Source: Pacificimonas sp963710205
GTDB taxonomy: Bacteria > Pseudomonadota > Alphaproteobacteria > Sphingomonadales > Sphingomonadaceae
DNA length: 64,000 bases
Direction: 5' to 3'
Assembly (NCBI GenBank): GCA_963710205.1
Contig: CAVPZG010000005.1
Coordinates: 62,001 to 126,000, forward strand
Positions 38,520 to 47,455 of this stretch are shown piece by piece. The number at the start of each line of letters is the position of its first letter. The stretch's first letter is position 1. The notes under the pieces were generated by a model. The model was not told where the DNA came from. It saw nothing but the letters and a program-made list of their open reading frames with translations, and searched no databases. The position numbers and the translations under genes are program-made.

Positions 38520-38646
38520 GCTGCGCGACCCTATTTTGGACGAAATCCACGCCGTTTTTGTCGATTGAGAGCCATTTCAGACGCAAATTGAAGCAGATTA
38601 CGCCCTCGCCGCGAATCTGCATAAGGTCGTTCGCGTTTGTGAACGC

Positions 38647-38675
38647 CCCATTCCCTGCGGATTGCAGGGAATGGG
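38647..38675 (-). terminator. Hairpin after the TPR-like gene
   Basis: Perfect 12-base arms CCCATTCCCTGC and GCAGGGAATGGG around GGATT lie eight bases beyond the stop codon of the minus-strand TPR gene. There is no T tract. Confidence 0.6.
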
Positions 38676-38683
38676 TGAGAGGT

Positions 38684-39838
38684 TCAGCTTGTCCGGGTGT
38701 CGGCGTAGAGGGTCCAGAGCGCAGCGACTTCGTTGAAGGCGCTGTTATCCTCCACCAGGCTGAAAGCCTTTTTGGCTATGCCGGGGTTGCCGGCCTGAAG
38801 CGCGCTGATGCCGAGGCCGATGAGGGCCTGGTTCAGATAAGGCGCGGCGCGGATGTCCTTCTGCATCTGGTAGGAGCGCCAGTAGGCAACGGCGGCCGCC
38901 TTGTAGTCGCCATTACCATAGAGGATGTTGCCCGCGCGGAAATAGCCTTCCGGACCCTTTTTCAGCGTGGGAAAAGCGGCGATGGCCTGTTCCTGTCGAT
39001 TCGTCGCCGTTGATATAAGGCGGGAGACCTGCGGATCTTCGGCTGAGAGCGCTCCTTCCGCGACGCCCTTTTCCGTGACGCGCCTCGCGACGCCGGCCTC
39101 TTCCGCGACGGTGGCGAGCTTGGCGAACTCGATATAATCTTCGGGACGCGCGACATTGTTCGTCTCGCTGATGAGCTTGTAGAGCGCCAGCTTCGCGTCG
39201 CGGGACGTCACGTCGGCCTTCAGATTGTTGAGAAGCGCGCGCCAGCGGCTGGGCTGGGGATCCTGGCGGATCAGGCGTTCGATCGTGGCAAGATAGGCGG
39301 GCTTGTCGTCCATCTTGTACTGCGCGTTGGCGAGGTTTTCGAGAAGCTTCACCTGCGGACCGTTGCGGGCAATCAGATCCTGATAGATCTTTGCGGCCTC
39401 AGCCGGTTTTTCCTGCTTCAGGTAGGACTGGGCGATGACGGTCGTGCCGCGTTCCCCGCCCACCTGGCGGCCAAGCTCGATCGCCCTGTCGTAATTGCCC
39501 GCGTTGTAATAGAGACCCATCAGCTGCGCCGCGGGCGCGCCAATGGATTCGAGGTCGCGGGCGGCACCGGAATAATCGCGGCGCGCGGTCTTGATGGCAG
39601 CGGACATCTGCGCGACCTTGCGGCGCTCGTTCGCGGTTTTCGCGTTCGCACTTGCGCGGCTGACCTGCTGCAGCGCGGCGCTGGTATTGCCCTGGCGCAG
39701 AAGGGTGTTCGCCTGTTGCAGCGGCAGGCCGACTTCGCGCGAAAGCGCCTGCGCCATGGCGCTGCCTGCCGGAATGGAGAGGGACAGCGCCGTTGCCAGC
39801 GCGATGGTGCGGATGATGTTTTTGGAAATTGGTCTCAC
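38684..39838 (-). CDS. Secreted TPR-like repeat protein
   Basis: A 384-residue exported helical-repeat protein. From a GTG at 39838 the N-terminus is a good signal peptide (RPISKNIIRTIALATALSLS, cleavage after AMA). The rest is helical, with TPR-like units such as MGLYYNAGNYDRAIELG, YLKQEKPAEAAKIYQDLI and ILYGNGDYKAAAVAYWRSY. No catalytic motif is seen. It probably scaffolds other envelope proteins. The start is not certain because the ribosome-binding sequence CAGGGA is very close to the GTG; upstream in-frame ATGs would place the hydrophobic segment too far in. Confidence 0.75.
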   Translation of the reverse strand: MRPISKNIIRTIALATALSLSIPAGSAMAQALSREVGLPLQQANTLLRQGNTSAALQQVSRASANAKTANERRKVAQMSAAIKTARRDYSGAARDLESIGAPAAQLMGLYYNAGNYDRAIELGRQVGGERGTTVIAQSYLKQEKPAEAAKIYQDLIARNGPQVKLLENLANAQYKMDDKPAYLATIERLIRQDPQPSRWRALLNNLKADVTSRDAKLALYKLISETNNVARPEDYIEFAKLATVAEEAGVARRVTEKGVAEGALSAEDPQVSRLISTATNRQEQAIAAFPTLKKGPEGYFRAGNILYGNGDYKAAAVAYWRSYQMQKDIRAAPYLNQALIGLGISALQAGNPGIAKKAFSLVEDNSAFNEVAALWTLYADTRTS

Positions 39839-40064
39839 TCCCTGATTATTCCCATAGCATGAATACGCAACCGGCCCGCGGGTTCCTCCGCCGACCATAG
39901 GCCACGCCTGAAACTGACGGGACCATGGCTGCGCGCCAGATGACGGCATTATGGCCCCAAGCCCGAGAGACTAGCGCGCTGGCGTTGACTTGCAAGGGGG
40001 CGCTTGCGGGTCCACTGGCCCCAATCTAAGCATCGGAAGAACCGACCATTACAGGAGCGATATC

Positions 40065-41009
40065 ATGCCGACCCGCGCATTTCTGTTTCCCGGACAGGGC
40101 AGCCAGGCCCCCGGCATGGGGAAAGCGCTGGCCGAAGCGAGCGCGGCGGCGCGCGCGGTTTTCGAGGAGGTGGACGAGGCGCTGGGACAAAAGCTGTCGG
40201 CACTGATGTTCGAGGGTCCGGCGGACGAATTGACCCTGACGGCGAACGCACAGCCCGCGATCATGGCGAATAGCATTGCCGTGCTGCGGGTGCTGGAGGC
40301 GGATGCAGGTCTGATCCTGAGCGAGAAGGCGCGCTTTGTGGCGGGCCATTCACTGGGGGAATATAGCGCCCTTTGCGCGGCGGGCAGCCTGAAACTGGCG
40401 GAAACGGCACGGCTGCTGCGCGTGCGCGGCGACGCGATGCAGGCAGCGGTTCCGGTGGGCGAGGGCGCGATGGCGGCTTTACTAGGGCTGAGTTTTGAAG
40501 ACGCGGCGGCGTCTGCCGAAGACGCGGCGACCGCCGACGAGATTTGCGTGGCGGCGAACGACAATGCCGACGGGCAGGTGGTGATTTCCGGGCACAAGGC
40601 AGCGGTCGAGCGGGCCATAGAGATTGCCAAGGCCAAGGGGGCAAAACGGGGAATGCTGCTGCCCGTCAGCGCTCCGTTTCATTCGCCGCTGATGCGGCCG
40701 GCGGCTGACAGGATGGAAGCGGCGCTGTCGGAGGCGGCCTTCGACGCGCCGACGGTGCCGGTCGTGACCAATGTAACGGCGGCTGCGGAGAGCGATCCGT
40801 CGCGGCTGAAGGCGCTGCTGGTCGACCAGGTGACGGGGACGGTGCGCTGGCGGGAATCGATCCTTGCCATGACGGAAGCCGGAGTCGAGGAATTCGCGGA
40901 ACTGGGCGCGAAGGTGGTCGGACCCATGGTGAAGCGGATCACAAGTAACGCCGAGGCTGTAAGCGTCGTGACGATGGACGACATCGAGGCGTTGGCGAAG
41001 CGGCTGTAA
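40065..41009 (+). CDS. fabD: Malonyl-CoA:ACP transacylase
   Basis: Loads malonyl groups onto acyl carrier protein for fatty-acid synthesis. The 314 residues begin with AFLFPGQGSQAPGMG. The nucleophile is Ser96 in GHSLGEYSAL, and the active-site histidine is in VSAPFHSPLM. ATG 40065 has AGGAG eight bases upstream. fabG follows after 57 bases, so they are probably co-transcribed. acpP and fabF, often next, are not here. Confidence 0.96.
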   Translation: MPTRAFLFPGQGSQAPGMGKALAEASAAARAVFEEVDEALGQKLSALMFEGPADELTLTANAQPAIMANSIAVLRVLEADAGLILSEKARFVAGHSLGEYSALCAAGSLKLAETARLLRVRGDAMQAAVPVGEGAMAALLGLSFEDAAASAEDAATADEICVAANDNADGQVVISGHKAAVERAIEIAKAKGAKRGMLLPVSAPFHSPLMRPAADRMEAALSEAAFDAPTVPVVTNVTAAAESDPSRLKALLVDQVTGTVRWRESILAMTEAGVEEFAELGAKVVGPMVKRITSNAEAVSVVTMDDIEALAKRL

Positions 41010-41066
41010 CGAGTCCAGTTCAGAAAAAGCGCTTTCATTTTGGATTTTTGAGACGGGAAAATATTC

Positions 41067-41804
41067 ATGTTCGATCTGACGGGAAAACGCGCGCTGGTTA
41101 CGGGCGCCTCAGGCGGAATTGGATCGGCCATCGCAAAGGCGCTGGCAGCGCGCGGCGCGCTTGTCGCGCTGTCGGGGACGAACGAGACGCGACTGGCGTC
41201 CATCGCGGATGCGATCGACGGCGACACGCACCAGCTGCCCTGCGACCTGTCCGATCCGGTTGCGGTTGACGGGCTGGTGGGCCGCGCGGTGGAGGCCATG
41301 GGCGGGCTCGACATCCTGATCAACAATGCGGGCGTGACGCGGGACAATCTGGCCATGCGGATGAAGGACGAGGAATGGGCCGATGTCATTGGCGTCAATC
41401 TGGAAGCGGCGTTCCGGCTGTGCCGCGCCGCTTTGCGGCCCATGATGAAAGCGCGATTTGGGCGGATTGTGTCCATCACCAGTGTCGTTGGCACGACCGG
41501 AAATCCGGGGCAGGCCAATTATGCGGCGTCCAAGGCCGGGCTGGTCGGCATGTCAAAGGCGCTGGCACAGGAGGTTGCGAGCCGCGGTGTGACCGTGAAC
41601 TGCGTCGCGCCGGGCTTTATCACTTCTGCCATGACGGACGGCCTGCCGGACGCGCAGAAAGAGGCGCTGACCGGGCGGATTCCGGCGGGCAAGCTGGGGT
41701 CGGGCGACGACATCGCCGCGGCCTGTGTCTATCTGGTGTCCGACGAGGCGGCCTATGTAACGGGGCAGACGCTGCACGTGAATGGCGGGATGGCCATGAT
41801 CTAG
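41067..41804 (+). CDS. fabG: 3-oxoacyl-ACP reductase
   Basis: The NADPH-dependent reductase of the fatty-acid elongation cycle (245 residues, normal length). The cofactor motif TGASGGIGSAIA, NNAGVTRDNL, the catalytic Tyr152 and Lys156 in YAASKAGL, and the C-terminal VTGQTLHVNGGMAM are present. It follows fabD, which supports the FabG assignment over other short-chain dehydrogenases. Confidence 0.95.
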   Translation: MFDLTGKRALVTGASGGIGSAIAKALAARGALVALSGTNETRLASIADAIDGDTHQLPCDLSDPVAVDGLVGRAVEAMGGLDILINNAGVTRDNLAMRMKDEEWADVIGVNLEAAFRLCRAALRPMMKARFGRIVSITSVVGTTGNPGQANYAASKAGLVGMSKALAQEVASRGVTVNCVAPGFITSAMTDGLPDAQKEALTGRIPAGKLGSGDDIAAACVYLVSDEAAYVTGQTLHVNGGMAMI

Positions 41805-41884
41805 CGCCCCAGGCGGATCCGGGATGCTGATATTTTGATTGCGGCGGCTAGAGTTGCGGACCTGCGGCCGCTAGGTACGTCGCC

Positions 41885-43012
41885 ATGACCGCCGCGCAGA
41901 TCGACGAAACCGACAATGAGTCGGGCCACCATGTTGCGCTGCGCGGCCGGCTGACGGTCAGATTTATCGAGACGGTAAGCCCCCGGCTGCGCGAACTGGA
42001 ACATCTGGCCGAGCCGGTGACCGTCGATCTGTCTGGCGTGGCGCGTATCGACACGACCGGCGCCTGGGTCATTTTCCGGTTGCAGGAAAACCGCGAGGCG
42101 CAGGGGTTTGCGACCCACGTCGAAGGCATGACCGAGCGGACCGAGCGGTTGATGGCACAGGTCGGTGAGGCGAACCAGTCGACACGCATCCGTCCGGAAG
42201 AGGGCAGCAGGCGTCTCATCTATCTGGAGCGCATCGGCGCGTGGATATCGGACGGTACGCACCAGCTGGGGACCTTCCTGGCCTTTCTGGGCCTGACCTT
42301 GCAGGCGCTGGGCAAAGTCATCGTTCATCCCCGGCGCATTCGCTGGAACGCAGTCGTGCGCCAGATGGAAGTCGTGGGCGTCTCTTCACTGGGCATCATA
42401 GGGCTGATGTGTTTTCTGGTCGGCATTGTCATCGCCCAGCAGGGGGCGGTGCAGCTGCGGCAGTTCGGGCTGGAAAGCTTCGTTACCAATTTGCTGGGCC
42501 GGCTGACGTTCCGCGAGCTGGGCGTGCTGATGACCGCGATCATGGTCGCCGGCCGGTCGGGCAGCGCCTTTGCCGCCCAGATCGGCAGCATGAAACTGGC
42601 CGAGGAAGTCGATGCGATGCGCACGATCGGCATGCCGCCGATCGAGGTGCTGGTGCTGCCGCGACTGATTGCGACGATCCTGGCCATGCCACTGCTGGCC
42701 TTTTTCGGCGCCATCATGGCGATTGCGGGCGGAACGCTGATCAGCTGGATCGACCTCGGCATTCCGCCCGGACCCTTCCTGAGCGGACTGAAGGAAGTCG
42801 TGCCGATGACGGATTTCTGGATGGGCCTGATCAAGGCGCCGGTTTTCGGTCTGATCATCGCCGTGACGGGCTGTTTCCAGGGGATGCAGGTTCAGGGCAA
42901 TGCCGAAGAAGTCGGTGTCAGGACGACCGCCGCCGTGGTGCAGGGCATATTCCTGGTGATCGTGCTGGACGCGTTTTTCGCGGTATTCTTCACAGCGCTG
43001 GGCTGGGTCTGA
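41885..43012 (+). CDS. MlaE-family ABC permease with N-terminal STAS domain
   Basis: The inner-membrane permease of an MCE lipid-transport system (375 residues). Residues 1-100 form a STAS domain (VTVDLSGVARIDTTGAWVIF), which in E. coli is a separate protein, MlaB. The rest is a normal MlaE permease with about five membrane segments (for example IIGLMCFLVGIVIAQQG) and the conserved EVDAMRTIGMPP segment. The stop codon overlaps the ATG of the ATPase gene by one base. Confidence 0.93.
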   Translation: MTAAQIDETDNESGHHVALRGRLTVRFIETVSPRLRELEHLAEPVTVDLSGVARIDTTGAWVIFRLQENREAQGFATHVEGMTERTERLMAQVGEANQSTRIRPEEGSRRLIYLERIGAWISDGTHQLGTFLAFLGLTLQALGKVIVHPRRIRWNAVVRQMEVVGVSSLGIIGLMCFLVGIVIAQQGAVQLRQFGLESFVTNLLGRLTFRELGVLMTAIMVAGRSGSAFAAQIGSMKLAEEVDAMRTIGMPPIEVLVLPRLIATILAMPLLAFFGAIMAIAGGTLISWIDLGIPPGPFLSGLKEVVPMTDFWMGLIKAPVFGLIIAVTGCFQGMQVQGNAEEVGVRTTAAVVQGIFLVIVLDAFFAVFFTALGWV

Positions 43013-43860
43013 TGGCGCGCAGGGACATGGCGGAAGACAGCGTCATCGACGACGCCCGCGACGGCCCCATCATCGAGGTCCGCAACCTTGTGAACCGTTT
43101 TGGCGACCAGACCGTGCATGACGGGCTGGACCTGACCGTGGAGCGCGGCGAAATTATCGGCGTGGTCGGGGGGTCGGGGACGGGCAAGACCGTGCTGATG
43201 CGCTCCATCCTGGGGCTGCAGAGTTTCACGTCGGGCGACGTCTCCATTTTTGGGAAGCCGGTGACGGGCCTTGCGGAGAAGGAGGAGCTGGAAGTGCGGC
43301 GGCGCTTTGGCGTGCTGTTCCAGAATGGCGCCCTGTTCTCGACGCTGACGGTGGCTGAAAATGTGCAGGTGCCGCTGCGCGAATTTCACAACATGACCCC
43401 CGAATTGATGGACGAGATCGCGGGCTACAAGATCGGGCTGGCGGGATTGGGACCGGAGGCGGGGCCGAAATATCCGAGCGAACTGTCCGGCGGCATGAGG
43501 AAGCGCGCCGCGCTGGCGCGGGCGCTGGCGCTCGATCCGCGGCTGCTGTTTCTGGATGAGCCCACGGCGGGCCTCGACCCCATCGGCGCGCAGGCGTTCG
43601 ACCGGCTGATCCTGGAATTGCGGGACGCGCTGGGCCTGACGGTGTTCCTGATCACGCATGATCTGGACACGCTCTATACAATTTGCGACCGGGTGGCCGT
43701 TTTGGCGGACAAGAAGGTTCTGGCCGCTGCGCCTATTGCGGACCTCCTGGAAATCGACCATCCGTGGATACAGGAATATTTCAAGGGGCCGCGCGGGCTG
43801 AGCGCGATGGCTGGCGACGAAATCAACAGGAAGCAGCAAAAAGGGGAACGTGCGGCCTGA
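43012..43860 (+). CDS. MlaF-type ABC ATPase
   Basis: The 282-residue ATPase of the MCE transporter. It has Walker A GGSGTGKT, a Q-loop in GVLFQNGALFSTLTV, the signature LSGGMRKRAALARA and Walker B LLFLDEPTAGLDP, followed by the switch histidine in FLITHDLDTL. It overlaps the permease stop by one base. The C-terminal QEYFKGPRGLSA is typical of MlaF. Confidence 0.95.
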   Translation: MARRDMAEDSVIDDARDGPIIEVRNLVNRFGDQTVHDGLDLTVERGEIIGVVGGSGTGKTVLMRSILGLQSFTSGDVSIFGKPVTGLAEKEELEVRRRFGVLFQNGALFSTLTVAENVQVPLREFHNMTPELMDEIAGYKIGLAGLGPEAGPKYPSELSGGMRKRAALARALALDPRLLFLDEPTAGLDPIGAQAFDRLILELRDALGLTVFLITHDLDTLYTICDRVAVLADKKVLAAAPIADLLEIDHPWIQEYFKGPRGLSAMAGDEINRKQQKGERAA

Positions 43861-43879
43861 CGGCGGCGTTTGGAACGAT

Positions 43880-44830
43880 ATGGAAACGAAGTCATCCCAT
43901 GTGCTTGTCGGCGGTGTCGCGCTGCTGCTGCTTGTCGCGCTGTTCGGTTTTGTCCTTTGGATCGCGAAATTCGATGCCGGTACGGAAGACGAATATGACG
44001 TCTTTTTCACAAGCGTCAGCGGGCTGACCAACGGCAGCTCCGTCAGCTATTCCGGCGTGCCTGTGGGAACGGTCAAGAGGATCGCCATCATGCCGGATTC
44101 GCCAGAATTCGTGCGGGTGCGTATCGCCGTTTCGGGTGACACGCCCATTCTGGAGGGCACGACGGCGACGCTGTCGTCCGTCGGCTTCACAGGCGTGGCG
44201 ATTGTCTCTCTGGAAGGGGCCGTGAAGGGCGCGCCGCCGATCACGGAGCCGGGACCGTTTGGCGAACCGGTCATTCCGACCGCGCCGGGAACGATCGATT
44301 CGCTGCTGAACGCCGCACCCGAACTGCTCGACAACGTCAGCCAGCTGACCGAGCAGCTGACGTTGCTGATGAGCCCCGAAAACCAGCAGTCGATCACTGC
44401 CATTCTGGCCAGCACGGCGCGGATCAGCGAGGCGGTTGCATCGCGCGACCAGGATATCGCCGCGACGGTCACGGAAGCGCGCGCGGCGGTCGCGAACATG
44501 TCGAAGGCAGCGGATCAGTTCAGCCGTGTGGCCGGATCGACGGCCGACCTTCTGGACGACGAGGGCCAGCCGCTGCTTGCCGATCTGCGCGCCACGTTGC
44601 AGCGGACAAACGCCACGCTGATTGAAGTTGAAGCGGCGGCAAAGGCCGCGCGGGGCGGCGTCGACACGGTCACGACGCAGACCCTGCCGGAAGTCAATCT
44701 GCTGGTGCGCGACCTGCGCGAGGCCTCGGCTGCGCTGGGCGCGATCACGTCTAAGCTGGACGAAGATCCGGCGGGGGCGCTGCTGGGCGGCCGGACGCTG
44801 CCGATTTATCAGCCGGAGACGGAAAAATGA
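43880..44830 (+). CDS. MCE-domain substrate-binding protein (MlaD type)
   Basis: A 316-residue membrane-anchored periplasmic protein that forms the lipid channel ring. One N-terminal transmembrane segment (LLLLVALFGFVLWIA) is followed by an MCE domain (about 40-120; GLTNGSSVSYSGVPVGTV) and a long helical C-terminal part that could form a tunnel through the periplasm. ATG 43880 is preferred; a GTG at 43850 that overlaps the ATPase gene is an alternative. The stop overlaps the next start by four bases. Confidence 0.93.
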   Translation: METKSSHVLVGGVALLLLVALFGFVLWIAKFDAGTEDEYDVFFTSVSGLTNGSSVSYSGVPVGTVKRIAIMPDSPEFVRVRIAVSGDTPILEGTTATLSSVGFTGVAIVSLEGAVKGAPPITEPGPFGEPVIPTAPGTIDSLLNAAPELLDNVSQLTEQLTLLMSPENQQSITAILASTARISEAVASRDQDIAATVTEARAAVANMSKAADQFSRVAGSTADLLDDEGQPLLADLRATLQRTNATLIEVEAAAKAARGGVDTVTTQTLPEVNLLVRDLREASAALGAITSKLDEDPAGALLGGRTLPIYQPETEK

Positions 44831-45429
44831 GCATGAAAACGATACTGTCTTTCGCTGGTGTCCTGGCCCTGTCCGCCTGCGGACCGTTGGTGCAGGTGGG
44901 CGGTAATGCGCCGGCACCCGAAAGCTTGCTGACGGTAACGGCGAACGCGGCCCCCGCAGCCAGCGTTTCCGGTGCGCCCCTCTTGATCGCCACGCCGTCG
45001 GTTCCCGGCAAGCTGAAGACCTTGCGGATTCCCGTGACGACGAGCGCGAACGAAGTGAAATATCTGGGCGCGGCAAGCTGGCTGGAGCAGCCGAACCAGC
45101 TATTCCACCAGATCCTGATCGATACCTATGAATCGCGCAGCGGGCGGCCGGCGATAGACGAACGCAATGTGGACATTTCCCCGGCGGCGCGGCTGTCGGG
45201 TGATCTGCTGGAATTTGGTCTGGACGTGACGGCCGGAAGCATGGTTCGCGTGCGCTATGATGCGACGCTGACCAGTTTTTCTGGAGGTCTCCTTGCAACC
45301 CGCCGGTTCGAGACGACCGAGCCCGTTGCGGCGGAAACCGGTCCGCTTGTGGCGGACGCGCTCGGACGGGCGGCAAACCGCATCGCCGCCGATGTCGCGG
45401 ACTGGGCCGCGGCGGCGGGAACCAGCTAA
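44827..45429 (+). CDS. ABC-type transport auxiliary lipoprotein (PqiC-like)
   Basis: A 200-residue lipoprotein of the ABC_trans_aux family. The lipobox is LSAC with Cys near residue 19; the body holds the beta-rich KTLRIPVTTSANEVKYLG and WLEQPNQLFHQILI segments typical of PqiC-like proteins. It probably docks the MCE tunnel to the outer membrane. It is translationally coupled to the MCE gene (ATGA overlap). It takes the place where the classic E. coli Mla operon has mlaC. Confidence 0.85.
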   Translation: MSMKTILSFAGVLALSACGPLVQVGGNAPAPESLLTVTANAAPAASVSGAPLLIATPSVPGKLKTLRIPVTTSANEVKYLGAASWLEQPNQLFHQILIDTYESRSGRPAIDERNVDISPAARLSGDLLEFGLDVTAGSMVRVRYDATLTSFSGGLLATRRFETTEPVAAETGPLVADALGRAANRIAADVADWAAAAGTS

Positions 45430-45480
45430 CCCCTTTGCCTGTTGAGCTCCTGTAATAAAAGAAAAGCGGGAGCGTCCCTG

Positions 45481-46962
45481 ATGTCGAATTTCAAAACCAA
45501 ATCCCTTGCCCTGGTGGCGGTATCCGCCCTGGCGATGACCGGCTGTGTCGGATCCTTCGACCCTTCGGCGCCGCGCCAGGTGAGCCAGTCCGAACAGCAG
45601 CAGGGCGCGCAGGCGCACCCGCAGATTCTTGCCGAGTTCGGCGGGGCCTATAACGGTCCCGGCGCGGCGATGGTTCAAAGGGTCGGAAAACAGGTGGCGA
45701 TCGCGTCCGGCCTGACCCCGGATGGCAGCGGCTGCACGGTGACATTGCTCGATTCGAGCGTGGTCAACGCCTTCGCAATTCCGGGCTGCTATACCTATGT
45801 GACGCGCGGACTTCTGTCCCTGATGGAAAATGAGGCGCAGCTTGCGTCGGTAATGGGTCATGAGATCGGTCATGTCGCGGCGCAGCACGGCAAGCGGCGG
45901 CAGAATGCCGGACTGCTTTCGGGCCTTGGCGCGCTGGCGGTCGGCGTCCTGACCGGATCGGGCGAACTGGCACAGGCGGCCAGCCAGCTGGGACAGGTTG
46001 CGACGCTAAGCTATTCGCGCAACCAGGAATATCAGTCCGATGACCTTGGCATCCGCTATATGACGCAGGCGGGTTACGACCCCTATGAATCGGCGGATGT
46101 CCTGGAGGCGCTGGGCGCGCAGTCGGCGCTGGATGCGCGCATTCGCGGCAGCAATGAGGCGTCCCAGATTCCGGCCTGGGCACGGTCCCATCCGCTGAGC
46201 GCGGACCGGGTTGCCCGCGCCAATCAGAAGGCGGCGGCGACGGGCGTACAGCCGGGGCAGGGCAGGACGAACGGGCCGGCCTTCATGGCGGCAATCGACG
46301 GCATGCTTTACGGCGACTCGGCGGCGCAGGGCTTTGTCGACAAGCACCGCTTCCAGCACCCGCAGCTGAGGCTGGCCTTCAGCGTGCCGGACGGTTTCTA
46401 TCTCAATAACAGCGCGCGCGCCGTGACGGCGACGAGCGGCACCTCGAAGACGCAGATCCAGTTTTCCGGCGGGCGTATCGCCAGCGGTGCAAGCCTGACA
46501 AATTATGTCGACCAGGTGTTTCAGGGCGTCTTGGGTCAGTCCGCTTCTCAGGCACAGTTTACCAGTCCGCAGCGGACGACCATCAACGGCATGCCGGCGG
46601 TGACGAAACAGGCGCGGGTGCAAAGCCGGCAGGGCGCGGTGGACGTGACGGTGGTCGGCTATCAGTTCGATGGGGACAGCGGATACCATTTCGTGTTCTT
46701 GAGTCCCGCGAACGCGAACGATTCTGCCATCATCAGCCGCACGGCGCAGAGCTTCACGAAGCTGTCCACTGCGGAAGCGGCGCGTCTGAAGCCGAAAGTG
46801 ATCGATGTCGTTACCGTCAGGAGCGGCGACACGGTCTCAAGTCTCGCGCGGCGCATGGCGTTCGACGATTACCAGGTCGAGCGTTTCCGTGTGATCAACG
46901 ACCTGAATGACGGCGAGGGCCTGCGCGCAGGTCAGCAAGTGAAAATCATCGTCAACGGCTAG
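45481..46962 (+). CDS. M48-family metalloprotease lipoprotein with LysM-like C-terminus
   Basis: A 493-residue envelope protease of the BepA/LoiP kind. It has a lipoprotein signal ending AMTGC (Cys22) and zinc motif HEIGH at residues 127-131 (VMGHEIGHVAAQHG). The third metal ligand is probably in NQEYQSDDLGIRYM. A C-terminal part (from about 445; VRSGDTVSSLARRMAFDD to AGQQVKIIV) resembles a LysM domain that would bind peptidoglycan. The ATG at 45481 has GGGAG upstream. It follows the MCE operon by 51 bases; a role in outer-membrane quality control is inferred. Confidence 0.9.
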   Translation: MSNFKTKSLALVAVSALAMTGCVGSFDPSAPRQVSQSEQQQGAQAHPQILAEFGGAYNGPGAAMVQRVGKQVAIASGLTPDGSGCTVTLLDSSVVNAFAIPGCYTYVTRGLLSLMENEAQLASVMGHEIGHVAAQHGKRRQNAGLLSGLGALAVGVLTGSGELAQAASQLGQVATLSYSRNQEYQSDDLGIRYMTQAGYDPYESADVLEALGAQSALDARIRGSNEASQIPAWARSHPLSADRVARANQKAAATGVQPGQGRTNGPAFMAAIDGMLYGDSAAQGFVDKHRFQHPQLRLAFSVPDGFYLNNSARAVTATSGTSKTQIQFSGGRIASGASLTNYVDQVFQGVLGQSASQAQFTSPQRTTINGMPAVTKQARVQSRQGAVDVTVVGYQFDGDSGYHFVFLSPANANDSAIISRTAQSFTKLSTAEAARLKPKVIDVVTVRSGDTVSSLARRMAFDDYQVERFRVINDLNDGEGLRAGQQVKIIVNG

Positions 46963-47009
46963 AGGCGAAAGCGGGCACCCCAGCGGTGTTCGTTGATCCG
47001 GTCAAAGAA

Positions 47010-47040
47010 AAAGGGCGCCCGGTTTCCCGGACGCCCTTTC
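47010..47040. terminator. Bidirectional terminator between the M48 and pilin genes
   Basis: AAAGGGCGCCCGG and CCGGACGCCCTTT pair around TTTC with one mismatch. Read rightward it is followed by a C and TTT; read leftward the tract is TTTTTCTTT, so it serves the pilin gene best. A second hairpin with the UUCG loop (47050-47065, arms CCAGCC/GGCTGG) lies beside it. Confidence 0.85.
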
Positions 47041-47079
47041 CTTTGACATCCAGCCCGAAGGCTGGAGGTCACGCATTGG

Positions 47080-47247
47080 TTATGCGTTTTCCATCGCCGT
47101 TGCAGCACCGTTCATGGTGTTGCCGATGGAGTTGCCGAGGGCGCCCATGGCACCGATAGCAGCAACAGCGATGAGAGCAGCGATCAGGCCATATTCAATG
47201 GCGGTGGCGCCTTCTTCATCACGACGGAACTTACGAATGAAAGACAT
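47080..47247 (-). CDS. Flp/Fap-type IVb pilin
   Basis: A 55-residue prepilin. MSFIRKFRRDEEG is followed by the processing region ATAIEYGLIAALIAVAAIG, with the usual Glu and Tyr near the start of the hydrophobic helix. Such subunits form thin Tad pili used in surface attachment after cleavage by TadV/CpaA. The codon at 47247 has AGGAG seven bases upstream. None of the tad/cpa assembly genes lies nearby, so the pilin is an orphan here. The helix is nearly the same as in the second pilin 210 bases away. Confidence 0.93.
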   Translation of the reverse strand: MSFIRKFRRDEEGATAIEYGLIAALIAVAAIGAMGALGNSIGNTMNGAATAMENA

Positions 47248-47401
47248 GGTATTCTCCTTGGTTTGGTACGTACCTAGATAGGCTCTGGCCCGGTCCTCGT
47301 TGGGTCAGTGAGGTCTTTATGCGCCGCTACCCTTGAAGATTGATTAATTCGCAGGGTTACCGGAAAATTTATATTTGCGAGCGGGTTGCCGGAACGAAAA
47401 T

Positions 47402-47427
47402 GGGCAGCGCCGTCCCCGGCGCTGCCC
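47402..47427 (-). terminator. Terminator of the second pilin gene
   Basis: Perfect 10-base arms GGGCAGCGCC and GGCGCTGCCC around six bases; on the minus strand ATTTTCG follows. It lies 29 bases past the stop codon. Confidence 0.85.
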
Positions 47428-47455
47428 GTTACCCCTGTGTCGGGACAGTCTCGTT

